From Aureimonas sp. Leaf427 (GTDB lineage Bacteria > Pseudomonadota > Alphaproteobacteria > Rhizobiales > Rhizobiaceae), in contig NZ_LMQW01000001.1 in the NCBI RefSeq assembly GCF_001425485.1, forward strand, positions 568,150-632,149: a DNA stretch of 64,000 nt, read 5' to 3'. The translations under genes were made by a program, and so were the position numbers. This document shows, one piece after another, positions 1 to 8,228 of this stretch (position 1 is its first letter; each line of letters opens with the position of its first letter). The notes under the pieces were generated by a model. That model did not search any database. It saw nothing but the letters and a program-made list of their open reading frames with translations, and was not told the origin of the DNA.

Positions 1-109
1 CGCCGCGATTGTCGAAAGAGGCCCGCGCCCGCAGCTTCCCCGCCTGATCCTGCGTCCAGGCGAAGAAGTCGCGCTCGTAGAGACTGTCGGTCTTCAGGGA
101 AGGTGCCAT
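1..109 (-). CDS. DUF29 family protein, N-terminal fragment
   Basis: The minus strand encodes a protein beginning MAPSLKTDSLYERDFFAWTQ that runs off the window edge after about 36 residues. The LYERDF-AWTQ-QAGKLRA pattern matches the start of DUF29 proteins, small proteins of unknown function common in Alphaproteobacteria and Cyanobacteria. The gene lies nine bases beyond the ureC stop on the same strand, so it could be co-transcribed, but no role in urease is implied. Only the N-terminus is visible. Confidence 0.6.
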   Translation of the reverse strand, partial: MAPSLKTDSLYERDFFAWTQDQAGKLRARASFDNRG

Positions 110-118
110 GGGGCGAGT

Positions 119-1831
119 TTAGAACAGGAAATAGCGCTGCGCCATCGGCAGGATCTCGGCGGGTTCGCAGGTGAGAAGCTCGCCGTCGGCGCGCACCTCG
201 TAGGTCTCGGGATCGACCTCCACCGTCGGCATCGCGTCGTTCAGCTTCATCGAGGCCTTGGAAATGCCGCCGCGCGTGTTCTCGACGGGCAGGAAGGTCT
301 TCTCGCAGCCGAGCCGCGCGCGAAGGTCGGTGCCGAGCGCGGCCTTGGAGACGAAGGTCGCGCCGATCGCGCCGATCGCCTTGCCGAAGGCGCCGAACAT
401 CGGCCGGTAGTGCACGGGCTGCGGCGTCGGGATGGAGGCGTTGGGATCGCCCATGGGGGCCGCCGCGATCATGCCGCCGAGCAGCACCATGGCCGGCTTC
501 ACGCCGAAGAAGGCGGGGTCCCAGACCACGAGATCGGCGCGCTTGCCGACCTCCACCGAGCCGATCTCCTTCGACAGCCCTTGAGCGATCGCCGGATTGA
601 TCGTGTATTTGGCGACGTAGCGCCGGGCGCGCAGATTGTCGTTGTCGCCGGTCTCGCCGGCCAGACGCCCGCGCTGGCGCTTCATCTTGTCGGCGGTCTG
701 CCAGGTGCGGATCACCACCTCGCCGACGCGGCCCATGGCCTGGCTGTCCGAGGAGATCATCGAGAAGGCGCCGATATCGTGGAGGATGTCCTCGGCCGCG
801 ATCGTCTCGCGCCGGATGCGGCTTTCGGCAAAGGCGATGTCCTCGGGGATCGAGGCGTCGAGGTGGTGGCAGACCATCAGCATGTCGAGATGCTCTTCGA
901 GCGTGTTCTTCGTGTAGGGCCGCGTCGGGTTGGTCGAAGAGGGCAGGACGTTCGGCAGCCCGCAGACGCGGATGATGTCCGGCGCATGTCCGCCGCCCGC
1001 CCCTTCCGTGTGGAAGGCGTGGATCGTGCGGCCCTTCAGCGCCGCGATCGTGTGCTCCACGAAGCCCGATTCGTTCAGCGTGTCCGTGTGGATCATCACC
1101 TGCACGTCGTGCTCGTCGGCGACCGAGAGGCAGCAGTCGATCGCGGCCGGCGTCGTGCCCCAGTCCTCGTGCAGCTTCAGCGCGGCCGCGCCCGCCAGCA
1201 CCATTTCCTCCAGCGCGGCGGGCCGCGAGGCATTGCCCTTGCCCGACAGCGCGAAGTTCATGGGAAAGGCGTCGAGCGACTGGAGCATGCGCGCCAGATG
1301 CCAAGGGCCGGGCGTGCAGGTCGTCGCCAGCGTTCCGTGCGCCGGGCCCGTGCCGCCGCCGACCATGGTGGTGACGCCCGAATAGAGCGCCTCGTCGATC
1401 TGCTGGGGGGCGATGAAGTGGATATGCGCGTCGATGCCGCCGGCGGTGACGATCTTGCCCTCGCCCGCGATCACCTCCGTGCCGGGGCCGACCACGACCG
1501 TGACGCCGGGCTGCGTGTCGGGATTGCCGGCCTTGCCGATGACCGCGATCCGCCCGTCGCGCAGGCCGATATCGGCCTTGTAGATGCCGGTATGGTCGAG
1601 GATCAGCGCGTTCGTGATGACGGTATCGACCGCACCCTCGGCCCGGCTCGCCTGGCTCTGGCCCATGCCGTCGCGAATGACCTTGCCGCCGCCGAACTTC
1701 ACCTCCTCGCCATAGGTGGTGAGATCCTTTTCCACCTCGATGAAGAGCTCGGTATCGGCCAAACGCACCCGGTCGCCGGTCGTCGGGCCGAACATGGCGG
1801 CATAGGAGGAGCGGGCGATACGGGCGGCCAT
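119..1831 (-). CDS. ureC: urease alpha (catalytic) subunit
   Basis: Catalytic subunit of nickel urease, which hydrolyses urea to ammonia and carbamate in the cytoplasm. The 570-residue length matches the family when translation starts at [20 protein letters not shown]; the longer upstream reading has no family similarity. Visible nickel ligands are H136 and H138 in the AHIHFIAP segment and the carbamylated lysine K219 in LKLHEDWG. The flap catalytic residues C321 and H322 lie in VCHHLD, and the [12 protein letters not shown] segment carries the active-site Asp. Unlike most loci, ureC is separated from ureB by about 2.5 kb containing a cyclase gene and two plus-strand genes, so it may have its own promoter in the gap before 1976. 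Confidence 0.97.
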   Translation of the reverse strand: MAARIARSSYAAMFGPTTGDRVRLADTELFIEVEKDLTTYGEEVKFGGGKVIRDGMGQSQASRAEGAVDTVITNALILDHTGIYKADIGLRDGRIAVIGKAGNPDTQPGVTVVVGPGTEVIAGEGKIVTAGGIDAHIHFIAPQQIDEALYSGVTTMVGGGTGPAHGTLATTCTPGPWHLARMLQSLDAFPMNFALSGKGNASRPAALEEMVLAGAAALKLHEDWGTTPAAIDCCLSVADEHDVQVMIHTDTLNESGFVEHTIAALKGRTIHAFHTEGAGGGHAPDIIRVCGLPNVLPSSTNPTRPYTKNTLEEHLDMLMVCHHLDASIPEDIAFAESRIRRETIAAEDILHDIGAFSMISSDSQAMGRVGEVVIRTWQTADKMKRQRGRLAGETGDNDNLRARRYVAKYTINPAIAQGLSKEIGSVEVGKRADLVVWDPAFFGVKPAMVLLGGMIAAAPMGDPNASIPTPQPVHYRPMFGAFGKAIGAIGATFVSKAALGTDLRARLGCEKTFLPVENTRGGISKASMKLNDAMPTVEVDPETYEVRADGELLTCEPAEILPMAQRYFLF

Positions 1832-1975
1832 GGCATCTCTCTTACGGTGGAAGGGCGAGGGCCGCACGAGCTTCGAAAAAGCCGCGCGACACCCGTCGCC
1901 CTCTGCTGCAACGCGGCGGATCGGACCGCAAAGCGCCGGGTTTGTCAAAGCGATAAGAAGGCCCATCTGAAGAGA

Positions 1976-2485
1976 ATGACCATGGATATCGCGATCGGCC
2001 CCGCGGGAGGCCGGACCGACACAGGAGAGCCTCCCTTGCGCCACCGATCCTCCACCGCCGCGCGCGCCGCGGCGACGCTTCTCGTCCTCGCCGGCTTCTC
2101 GGCCGAGGCCGGCGCCCAGGCCTTCGGCCCCGGCCCGCCCGGCATCGCGGTCGGCAGTTCCATGTCGGGCAAGCGCATCGTCGGCGCGCCGCGCGCGACC
2201 GGCGGCCCGCGCATTCCCAATGCCGACGTCTTCGGCGACGAAGTGGAGGAGCGCCGGTTCGGCCGGGACTACGACGACAGCTATCTGCGGCCGGAAATCC
2301 GCACCTTCGAGCGCGATTCCTCCACCGAGCGGCGCGCCATCGAGGGCCGCTCCTCGCTCGGCGGCGTCGGTGCCGGCGTCTTCGCGCGCGACGGCGCGAC
2401 GGGGATCGGACGAAGCGCGGTGACGCGCCCCTCGTCCAGCGGGCGGGCGAAGATCGTCTTCACCAAGCCGCGGACGACACGCTGA
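1976..2485 (+). CDS. secreted hypothetical protein
   Basis: A protein of about 169 residues (start at 1976 or, two codons later, 1982) with a hydrophobic export segment ending near AEAGAQA, so probably periplasmic. The mature part is rich in Gly, Arg and Ser, with short charged stretches such as [21 protein letters not shown] do not recognise a domain. It is divergent from ureC, with about 145 bp between the two starts, and lies inside the dispersed urease locus without an evident functional link. Confidence 0.55.
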   Translation: MTMDIAIGPAGGRTDTGEPPLRHRSSTAARAAATLLVLAGFSAEAGAQAFGPGPPGIAVGSSMSGKRIVGAPRATGGPRIPNADVFGDEVEERRFGRDYDDSYLRPEIRTFERDSSTERRAIEGRSSLGGVGAGVFARDGATGIGRSAVTRPSSSGRAKIVFTKPRTTR

Positions 2486-2620
2486 CCTGCAGGCGGTAAA
2501 AGGGGGAACGTCTCGCGCGTGCTGGGAGTTGGATGAGACGGGAGGCGGAGCTTGAGGCTTTGCTTCGATCCATTTTTACGAAGGGCCGGCATCCAACGTT
2601 CGGCCGAAGGGACGATCACC

Positions 2621-3313
2621 ATGAGCCGGACCATCGCAACCCTCGCACTTTCCCTCGCCCTCGCGGCCAGCCCGGCCTTCGCCCAATCGTCGGGCGGCGG
2701 CGGCGGCTCCTCGGGCGGTAGTTCCAGCACGGGCGGCGGCGCGTCGGGCTCGGGTTCGTCCTCGGGCATTTCCAGCGGCTCCAGCGCCGTGGGCGGCTCG
2801 GGCAGCGGCCTCGGCGGAACCTCCACGACGGGCTCCTCGGCCACCACGCTCCCGCTGTCGCCCTCCACGTCCGGCGTGTCGTCGGGCTCCGGCGTCACGT
2901 CCGGCACCGGGATTTCAGGCTCGGGCAGCGTCGGCACGGGCTCGGCGGGCGTCGGCTCGACCGGCATCGGCGGGGCCGGAAGCTCCAATATCGGCATCTC
3001 GACCAGCGCCCCGGCGACGATCGGCGGCACGGTCGGCTCCTCCGACACCCAGGCGCGCGCCAACGAAGGCTCCAGCGGCATCAATTCCACGAATGTCGAC
3101 GGGATCGCGCGAAGCGGCAATCCCGGCGCCGCGACGACGCTCGGCGGGGCCGGCTCGGCGACGACCGGCAGCGCCTCGCCCGGCGGCCTTTCCGGCGCCG
3201 GAACGGAAGCCGAGTACAACATTCCCCGGCCGCGCATCGCCGTCGACGTGCAAGGCATCCGCAATGCGCTGGGCGCGGATTCGTCGGCCACGCCTAAGCG
3301 CAACGGCGACTGA
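2621..3313 (+). CDS. Gly/Ser-rich secreted low-complexity protein
   Basis: A 230-residue protein starting MSRTIATLALSLALAASPAFAQ, a clear Sec signal peptide with cleavage after AFA. The mature region is dominated by Gly, Ser and Thr from about residue 24 to 200, then ends in a more ordinary tail (PRPRIAVDVQGIRNALGADSS). The low complexity suggests a surface or matrix protein, but no function can be named. Upstream reading frame exists, but the signal peptide fixes this start. A hairpin follows 30 bp after the stop. Confidence 0.65.
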   Translation: MSRTIATLALSLALAASPAFAQSSGGGGGSSGGSSSTGGGASGSGSSSGISSGSSAVGGSGSGLGGTSTTGSSATTLPLSPSTSGVSSGSGVTSGTGISGSGSVGTGSAGVGSTGIGGAGSSNIGISTSAPATIGGTVGSSDTQARANEGSSGINSTNVDGIARSGNPGAATTLGGAGSATTGSASPGGLSGAGTEAEYNIPRPRIAVDVQGIRNALGADSSATPKRNGD

Positions 3314-3345
3314 GGCTTTAGCCTCTCACGGCCAACCCAGACGAA

Positions 3346-3369
3346 GTCCGGGCCATCGGCCCGGGCTTT
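3346..3369. terminator. hairpin between convergent genes
   Basis: A 9-bp GC stem (arms 3346-3354 and 3358-3366, three-base loop) is followed by TTT on the plus strand. It sits between the convergent stops at 3313 and 3409, so it probably terminates the Gly/Ser-rich gene. The short T-run makes it a weak intrinsic terminator. Confidence 0.45.
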
Positions 3370-3408
3370 ACGCTTTGATGGAGAGGCGTTGCGAGCGCCC
3401 GGCCTTTC

Positions 3409-4245
3409 TCAGGTCAGCGCGAAGACGCGCGCCGGGCCACCCGTCCCACCCCGATGCTTCGGCGCTCCGACGACGATCGTCGCGCCCTTGGCAGGCAGGG
3501 CGTCGAGGCCCGCGAGGCATTCCAGTCCCCAGCGCCCGGACGGCAGCCAGGTCTTGTGGCCGATGAAGTCGGGCGAGGCGCCGAAGTCGAGCGAGAGCGT
3601 ATCGACGCCGATGCCGACCGCCGTCGAGTCCTCGATCAGCATGGTCAGGGCCTCGACGTGGAAGCCCGGGAAATGCATGACCTTGGCCTCGTCCGCATTG
3701 CGGAACTTCGGCGTCGCCACATGCTGCGACCAGCCCGATTTCATGGCGACGCAGCAATGGGCGGGAAGCTCGCCATTCGCCGAGATCCAGGCCTTGATAT
3801 CGTCCGGCGTCACCTGCGCATCGGGATTGGCGGACGCCTTTTCCCGGATGTCGATCACCGCGAGCGGAGCCATGAGCTTCTCGACCGGAATTTCCGCGAC
3901 CGACAGGCCGTCGGCGCTGAAATGCAGCGGCGCGTCCATATGCGTTCCCGTGTGCTCGTCGATCGTCAGGACGAAGAGATTGAAGCCGTCCTTCTCCAGC
4001 CCGAACTTGCGCTCCATCGCAAAGCCCGGCTCGCCCGGAAAGGTCGGAAACTCGGAAGAGAGTTCATGGGTGAGGTCCGAAATGGTCGAGACCGTCACGG
4101 GCTCCGCCGCCGGTGCGGCCGCCGCCGCCGGCCGCGCGCCCATTCCCAGAAGCCCGGCCGCCCCCACCGCGGCGCCGAGGCCGAACAGCGAGCGCCGGCT
4201 CAGCATCGAGGCCTTGACCTCCTCCATCACGCAGGCACCGCACAT
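3409..4245 (-). CDS. Tat-exported cyclase-family (kynurenine formamidase-like) metal hydrolase
   Basis: A 278-residue protein of the cyclase/kynurenine formamidase superfamily. The metal-binding signature HTGTHMDAPLHF is intact near residue 97, and the C-terminal GAPKHRGGTGGPAR is typical of the fold. The N-terminus carries SRRSLFGLGAAVGAAGLLG, a twin-arginine-type signal, so the enzyme probably acts in the periplasm. These enzymes cleave amides or cyclic imides, but the substrate cannot be assigned. It follows ureB by 76 bp on the same strand and separates ureB from ureC, so it may be co-transcribed with urease genes. An alternative start lies at MLSRRS. Confidence 0.8.
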   Translation of the reverse strand: MCGACVMEEVKASMLSRRSLFGLGAAVGAAGLLGMGARPAAAAAPAAEPVTVSTISDLTHELSSEFPTFPGEPGFAMERKFGLEKDGFNLFVLTIDEHTGTHMDAPLHFSADGLSVAEIPVEKLMAPLAVIDIREKASANPDAQVTPDDIKAWISANGELPAHCCVAMKSGWSQHVATPKFRNADEAKVMHFPGFHVEALTMLIEDSTAVGIGVDTLSLDFGASPDFIGHKTWLPSGRWGLECLAGLDALPAKGATIVVGAPKHRGGTGGPARVFALT

Positions 4246-4321
4246 GTCTCTCTCCCTTTTCCGATGATCGTCGAGGCCGAGAAGGCCGCCGCCCGCCCCG
4301 GCGCCTTGGCTCGCGCGCCTG

Positions 4322-4627
4322 CTACAGCGCGCCCATCACCTGTCCGTTGAAACCGTAGACCTTCCGCTCGCCGCGAAAGGGCACGAGCGTGACCTCCCGC
4401 GTCTGGCCGGGCTCGAAGCGCACGGCGGTGCCGGCGGCGATGTCCAGCCGGTGGCCGCGCGCGGCGGCGCGGTCGAAGGTCAGCGCCGGGTTGGTTTCGG
4501 CGAAGTGGTAGTGCGAGCCGACCTGCACCGGCCGGTCGCCCGTGTTGGAGACTTCGAGCACGAGGGTGAGAAGACCCTCGTTCAGGACGATCTCGCCCGC
4601 TTTCGTGATCACTTCGCCGGGGATCAT
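4322..4627 (-). CDS. ureB: urease beta subunit
   Basis: A 101-residue urease beta subunit beginning MIPGEV, with the conserved [24 protein letters not shown] segment and the [23 protein letters not shown] motif. It is a structural subunit of the (UreABC)3 trimer. The gene starts 5 bp below the ureJ stop, so the two are one operon. It is unusually far from ureC. Confidence 0.96.
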   Translation of the reverse strand: MIPGEVITKAGEIVLNEGLLTLVLEVSNTGDRPVQVGSHYHFAETNPALTFDRAAARGHRLDIAAGTAVRFEPGQTREVTLVPFRGERKVYGFNGQVMGAL

Positions 4628-4632
4628 GGAGC

Positions 4633-5229
4633 TCAGCCCGCCATGAGGGCGAGGCCGGCGATCGCCGTGCCGGCGCCGAGAATGCGCGCCAGCGCCCCGC
4701 CGACCGAGCGACCGAAGCCGGCGCCCGAGGAAAGCGCCAGACCGATGCCGATGCCGGCGAGATGCAGGAGCGCGGTCGCGGCGAGGAAGCCCGCGGCGAA
4801 GGAAAGCGCGCCGGCCGAGCCGAGTTCGCTCGCATGCGCATAGCCGTGGAAGAGCGCGAAGGCCCCGACGAGCGCGGCGCCGGCGGCGACCGGCAGGCGC
4901 ACGGCGGCCGCGACGAGAAGGCCGAGAACGACGACGGAGGCGGCGATCATCGGCTCGACGAAGGGCAGCGAAAGCCCGGTCTGGCCGAGGAGGAAGCCGA
5001 GCGACATGACGCCGACGAAGGCGGCCGGAACGGCATAGGTGCCGCGCCCGCCGATCTGCGAGGCCCAGAGGCCGACCGCGACCATGGCGAGGATGTGATC
5101 GGCGCCGAAGAGCGGATGCGACAGGCCCGCCATCACGGACCCGTGCTCGGCGGGATCGAGATGGGCGAAGGCGGGCGCCGATGCGGCAAGAAGCGTCACG
5201 GCGGCAAGGGAAAGGCGTCTGATCATCAT
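4633..5229 (-). CDS. ureJ: HupE/UreJ family membrane protein, probable nickel permease
   Basis: A 198-residue integral membrane protein with a cleavable signal-like N-terminus ([23 protein letters not shown]) and about six hydrophobic segments. The HupE/UreJ signatures [19 protein letters not shown] and [10 protein letters not shown] are present, and the His and Asp residues in them are the likely metal-coordinating sites. Family members are nickel or cobalt permeases associated with urease or hydrogenase. Its position between ureA and ureB supports nickel supply to urease. Longer upstream readings are rejected because the signal peptide begins at MMIRR. Confidence 0.88.
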   Translation of the reverse strand: MMIRRLSLAAVTLLAASAPAFAHLDPAEHGSVMAGLSHPLFGADHILAMVAVGLWASQIGGRGTYAVPAAFVGVMSLGFLLGQTGLSLPFVEPMIAASVVVLGLLVAAAVRLPVAAGAALVGAFALFHGYAHASELGSAGALSFAAGFLAATALLHLAGIGIGLALSSGAGFGRSVGGALARILGAGTAIAGLALMAG

Positions 5230-5543
5230 GTCCTCGTTTCGAAAGACGGCGGCGTCCCGGATGGGGTCACGCCGGCGGCGGGGAATCGCTTCCGTTCGGA
5301 GCAGCCTTCTCCCGCGACGCTGCTTATAGTGAAAGCCCCGTTCGCCCTTGTCAAAGCGCTTAACGGCCGGGAAGGGCTGCGGCGAACTTATGGCGCGATG
5401 TCTCGAACTCGACATGCCGGGGAAACAATCCGGACACCCTGATCTGGCATCGTCTTCTCACGAACCCGAAACCGCCGCGAATCATCCGACCCACGACGGC
5501 CCCGGCCTTACGAAGACGTCCCACGGACACCACGGGCACTACG
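5230..5543. other. intergenic region between divergent ureJ and a small secreted-protein gene
   Basis: About 314 bp without a convincing gene on either strand. It is less GC-rich than the flanks around 5320-5370 and should hold promoters for ureJBC on the minus strand and the small plus-strand gene. I see no recognisable riboswitch, NikR-type dyad or sigma-54 site. Confidence 0.4.
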
Positions 5544-5786
5544 ATGTCACAGACGAAGCTCGCCCTTCTCGCCTCCTCGATCGCCGCAACGCTGGTGCTG
5601 GCCTTGGCCGCGCCCGCCGGCACGGCGACGCCGAGCCTGATCCGGCACGTCCATCTCAACGGCGTCTCCGGCCCCGCCTATTACTCCGTCGTCGAAGGCG
5701 GCTATCGCCCGGTCGTGGTTCGCGCGGCGAGCGCCGAACCGAAGACCGAGCAGGTCGCCGAGATCACGCCCGCCGCCGCCGACTGA
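5544..5786 (+). CDS. small secreted hypothetical protein
   Basis: An 80-residue protein with a plausible signal peptide (MSQTKLALLASSIAATLVLALAAPAGTA) and a short mature part containing HVHLNGVSGPAYYSVVEGG. It is embedded antiparallel between ureA and ureJ. No domain is recognised. A histidine-containing periplasmic peptide could bind nickel, but that is only inferred from location. Confidence 0.5.
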   Translation: MSQTKLALLASSIAATLVLALAAPAGTATPSLIRHVHLNGVSGPAYYSVVEGGYRPVVVRAASAEPKTEQVAEITPAAAD

Positions 5787-5838
5787 CGGACGTTCACGCC
5801 GGAAGACGCCCGCCAGGAAGCCGAGGCGCCCCGAAAGA

Positions 5839-6141
5839 TCAGCGGATCGGCTCGTGCACCGTCACGAGCTTGGTGCCGTCCGGAAACGTCGCCTCGACCT
5901 GGATGTCGTGGATCATCTCGGCAATGCCCTCCATCACCTGACCACGCCCGACGACATGCGCCCCCGCCTCCATGAGGTCGGCCACCGAGCGCCCGTCCCG
6001 CGCTCCTTCCACGACGAAATCGGTGATGAGGGCGATCGCCTCGGGATGGTTCAGCTTCACGCCGCGCGCGAGGCGCTTGCGCGCGACCTCCGCGGCCATG
6101 GCGACGAGAAGCTTGTCCTTTTCGCGCGGCGTCAACTGCAT
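5839..6141 (-). CDS. ureA: urease gamma subunit
   Basis: A 100-residue urease gamma subunit starting [12 protein letters not shown], with the family signatures [26 protein letters not shown] and [23 protein letters not shown] at the C-terminus. It is a structural subunit of the urease trimer. It lies 40 bp downstream of ureD, consistent with a ureDA operon; ureB and ureC are separate. Confidence 0.97.
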   Translation of the reverse strand: MQLTPREKDKLLVAMAAEVARKRLARGVKLNHPEAIALITDFVVEGARDGRSVADLMEAGAHVVGRGQVMEGIAEMIHDIQVEATFPDGTKLVTVHEPIR

Positions 6142-6181
6142 GAACGGGCCTTTCGGATCGTGAATCTGAACCAGTGATCTC

Positions 6182-7030
6182 TCAGGTCGACCATATGCGG
6201 GGAAGCGGGCCGTCCGCCAGAGCGGCGAGCACGGGAACGAGCCGGCGTCGCAGCGCGAGGCCGCCGGATGCGACCAGCCGGACGAGGATCAGCCCGTCCA
6301 CGAGGCTCGCCCCGCCGGCATCGCCGACGATCGCGCGCAAGGCGGCCAGCCGCGCTTCGGGCGCAGCGCCCTGGAAGAGAATGGTGGAAAAGGCGCGCGC
6401 CCCGCAGAGCGAAGCCGCCCGGGCCGCGACCTGCGACACGGGCCCGGAGAGCCGCAGATCGTCGGCGAAGACGAGCCGCCCCTCCCGCCGGATGCGCCAG
6501 CGGTCGCGGATCTCGCCCGTCACCACGCTCTCGCCCATCGTCTCGCGTCCCAGAATCACGCTTTCGCAGAGGATCACGGTGCTCGACGCCGCCATGTCCA
6601 CCTCCAGCCGCCGCCTGAGCGCCCCGCCGTCGAAGAGGATCGTTTCCTGCGGTACGAAGAGAAACCGGGCATCGGCGCCGACATGCGCCTGCGTTTCCAC
6701 CGAAGCCGCATCGCCGAGCGTGCGATAGACCCGCTCGCAGGCCTGCGTCGTCACGGTCAGGCTGGAGGCCTCGGCGAGCGTGAAGCCCTGCGACAGCCGA
6801 TCGCCGCCCGCGAGCCCCCCGCAGGAATTGATGAGGATCGCCTCCGCGCCGAGACCCTCGTGAACCGTCGGAAAGCGCAGCTTCAAGGCTCCCGCCTGAT
6901 GCAGCCGCCGCAGCCGCGTGCGCCCCGCCACCACCGCCACCTCCGCCCGCGCCGCGCCGACGGCACGCTGCATGCGAATGGGGGCGGCGTTGGCCGGAGA
7001 GACGGCGTCCGACGAGAGCGGGGCGTTCAC
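6182..7030 (-). CDS. ureD: urease accessory protein UreD
   Basis: A 282-residue UreD/UreH accessory protein, which scaffolds the apo-urease complex for nickel insertion together with UreF and UreG. Typical motifs are [28 protein letters not shown] and [13 protein letters not shown]. It is the first gene of the ureDA pair. The partner genes ureE, ureF and ureG do not appear in this window and must lie elsewhere, for example left of position 1. Confidence 0.93.
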   Translation of the reverse strand: MNAPLSSDAVSPANAAPIRMQRAVGAARAEVAVVAGRTRLRRLHQAGALKLRFPTVHEGLGAEAILINSCGGLAGGDRLSQGFTLAEASSLTVTTQACERVYRTLGDAASVETQAHVGADARFLFVPQETILFDGGALRRRLEVDMAASSTVILCESVILGRETMGESVVTGEIRDRWRIRREGRLVFADDLRLSGPVSQVAARAASLCGARAFSTILFQGAAPEARLAALRAIVGDAGGASLVDGLILVRLVASGGLALRRRLVPVLAALADGPLPRIWST

Positions 7031-7101
7031 GGGGCGATCGAGCGTTGGAGCGGGGATCGAGAGCGACCGTGAGGTGCGCTGCGCGGAGGTCTGCGCTCGA
7101 C

Positions 7102-7246
7102 GGCGCCCCCCTCTGGTCTGCCGACCATCTCCCCCTCAGGTGGGGAGATCAGGCTTGTCGCGACCCTTTGCGATTTCGATCTCCCTCCAAAGCTGCCGAT
7201 CTCCCCCCTTGAGGGGGAGATGGTCGGCAGACCAGAGGGGGGCGCC
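7102..7246. repeat. palindromic intergenic element, copy 1
   Basis: A perfect 36-bp inverted repeat with arms at 7102-7137 and 7211-7246, around a centre with further GATCTCCC/GGGAGATC half-sites. The arms contain the motif CTCTGGTCTGCCGACCATCT. Related copies occur at 29604, 47275, 47883 and 60335. The structure resembles Rhizobiales intergenic mosaic or palindromic elements. It lies between urtE and ureD, where it could act as a bidirectional RNA hairpin. Confidence 0.85.
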
Positions 7247-7322
7247 TCGAACCGCCCTGCGAACAGACCCCGCAATCCCGACACAACCATCACCGACACA
7301 CCCAACGCATCGGCCCCGCCTA

Positions 7323-8018
7323 TCACACCGTAAGATGCTTGCGCACCTCGGGATCGTCCAGCCCTTCCGCCGGGCCGTCGAAGACGATCTCGCCGCGGTC
7401 CATGATGTAGACCTTGTCCGCCAGCTCGCGGCAGAAATCGAGATACTGCTCGACGAGCAGGATCGCGAGCCCCGTGTTCTCCTTCAGATAGCGGATCGCC
7501 CGGCCGATATCCTTGATGATCGACGGCTGGATGCCCTCCGTCGGCTCGTCCAGGACGAGAAGGCGCGGCCGCGTCACCAGAGCCCGGCCGATCGCCAGCT
7601 GCTGCTGCTGCCCGCCCGACAAATCGCCCCCGCGCCGCCCCAGCATCGTCTTCAGCACCGGAAACATCTCGAACACATGAGGCGGGATCGTCCGATCGCT
7701 GCGCTTCAGCGGCGAAAACCCCGTCTGCAGATTCTCCTTCACCGTCAGAAGCGGGAACACCTCCCGCCCCTGCGGCACGAAGCCGATGCCCTTCCGCGCC
7801 CGCGCATACGGCGCGTCCCGCCCCAGAACCTCGCCCCCCAGCGAAATCGTCCCCGACCGGATCGGCTGCTGCCCCACGACCGCCCGCATCAGGCTGGTCT
7901 TCCCCACCCCGTTCCGCCCGAGAACGCAGGTGATCTGAGCCTCCTTCGCCTCGATCGAAACACCCCGCAACGCCTGCGCGGCCCCGTAGTAGAGATCGAC
8001 ATTGGACACGGTCAGCAT
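7323..8018 (-). CDS. urtE: urea ABC transporter ATP-binding protein UrtE
   Basis: A 231-residue LivF-type ATPase of the high-affinity urea importer. Walker A is GRNGVGKTS, the signature is LSGGQQQQLAIGRAL, Walker B is LLVLDEPTEGIQPS and the switch His is in LLVEQYLDFC. The start at MLTVSNVDLYYG is chosen because the longer upstream frame reads through a hairpin array. It pairs with UrtD as the ATPase heterodimer. It is the last gene of the urtABCDE operon, but 210 bp of structured repeats separate it from urtD, which may lower or uncouple its expression. Confidence 0.95.
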   Translation of the reverse strand: MLTVSNVDLYYGAAQALRGVSIEAKEAQITCVLGRNGVGKTSLMRAVVGQQPIRSGTISLGGEVLGRDAPYARARKGIGFVPQGREVFPLLTVKENLQTGFSPLKRSDRTIPPHVFEMFPVLKTMLGRRGGDLSGGQQQQLAIGRALVTRPRLLVLDEPTEGIQPSIIKDIGRAIRYLKENTGLAILLVEQYLDFCRELADKVYIMDRGEIVFDGPAEGLDDPEVRKHLTV

Positions 8019-8228
8019 GGCTCGGCCTTCGGTTGCGGGATGGCGGGGCTGCCGCCCCGGGCCCGGCCCGGGACGGAAGTCCCGGACCCTACTTTCTTTT
8101 TGTCTCTCAAGAGGGGCCGACGGCCCCTTTTGAGAGACAACACGAGAATGGGTTCCAAGGGACGACCGTCCCTTGGCAGGGGTCAGGGGACGGCGTCCCC
8201 TGTCTCCCACGGCGAAACCGCGCCATGC
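8019..8228. repeat. array of hairpins within the urt operon
   Basis: The urtD-urtE gap holds at least three consecutive near-perfect palindromes: arms 8100-8118/8122-8140 around GAC, a CCAAGGGAC/GTCCCTTGG hairpin near 8154-8175, and a CAGGGGAC/GTCCCCTG hairpin near 8180-8203. No gene is present. The arrangement resembles a REP-type cluster and may stabilise the upstream mRNA or attenuate urtE. Confidence 0.7.

Noticed and set aside
410..1975. Long plus-strand open frame across ureC leading into the secreted protein
   Set aside because: It is the antisense of ureC; only the part after 1976 has a signal peptide and lies outside ureC.
2281..3303. A 340-residue Pro/Glu-rich open frame antisense to the Gly/Ser-rich secreted protein
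   Set aside because: Its Pro/Glu-rich repeats are the complement of Gly/Ser codons; the plus frame has a proper signal peptide.
5230..5543. Metal riboswitch ahead of the nickel permease gene
   Set aside because: I could not find a recognisable conserved core for a nickel-cobalt or cobalamin riboswitch.
7102..7246. CRISPR array as an explanation of the repeats
   Set aside because: The copies are dispersed inverted repeats, not short direct repeats with regular spacers, and no cas genes are seen.
8019..8228. Reading of urtE starting upstream at 8210
   Set aside because: The extra 64 residues translate hairpin repeats; the family start is at MLTVSNVDLYYG.
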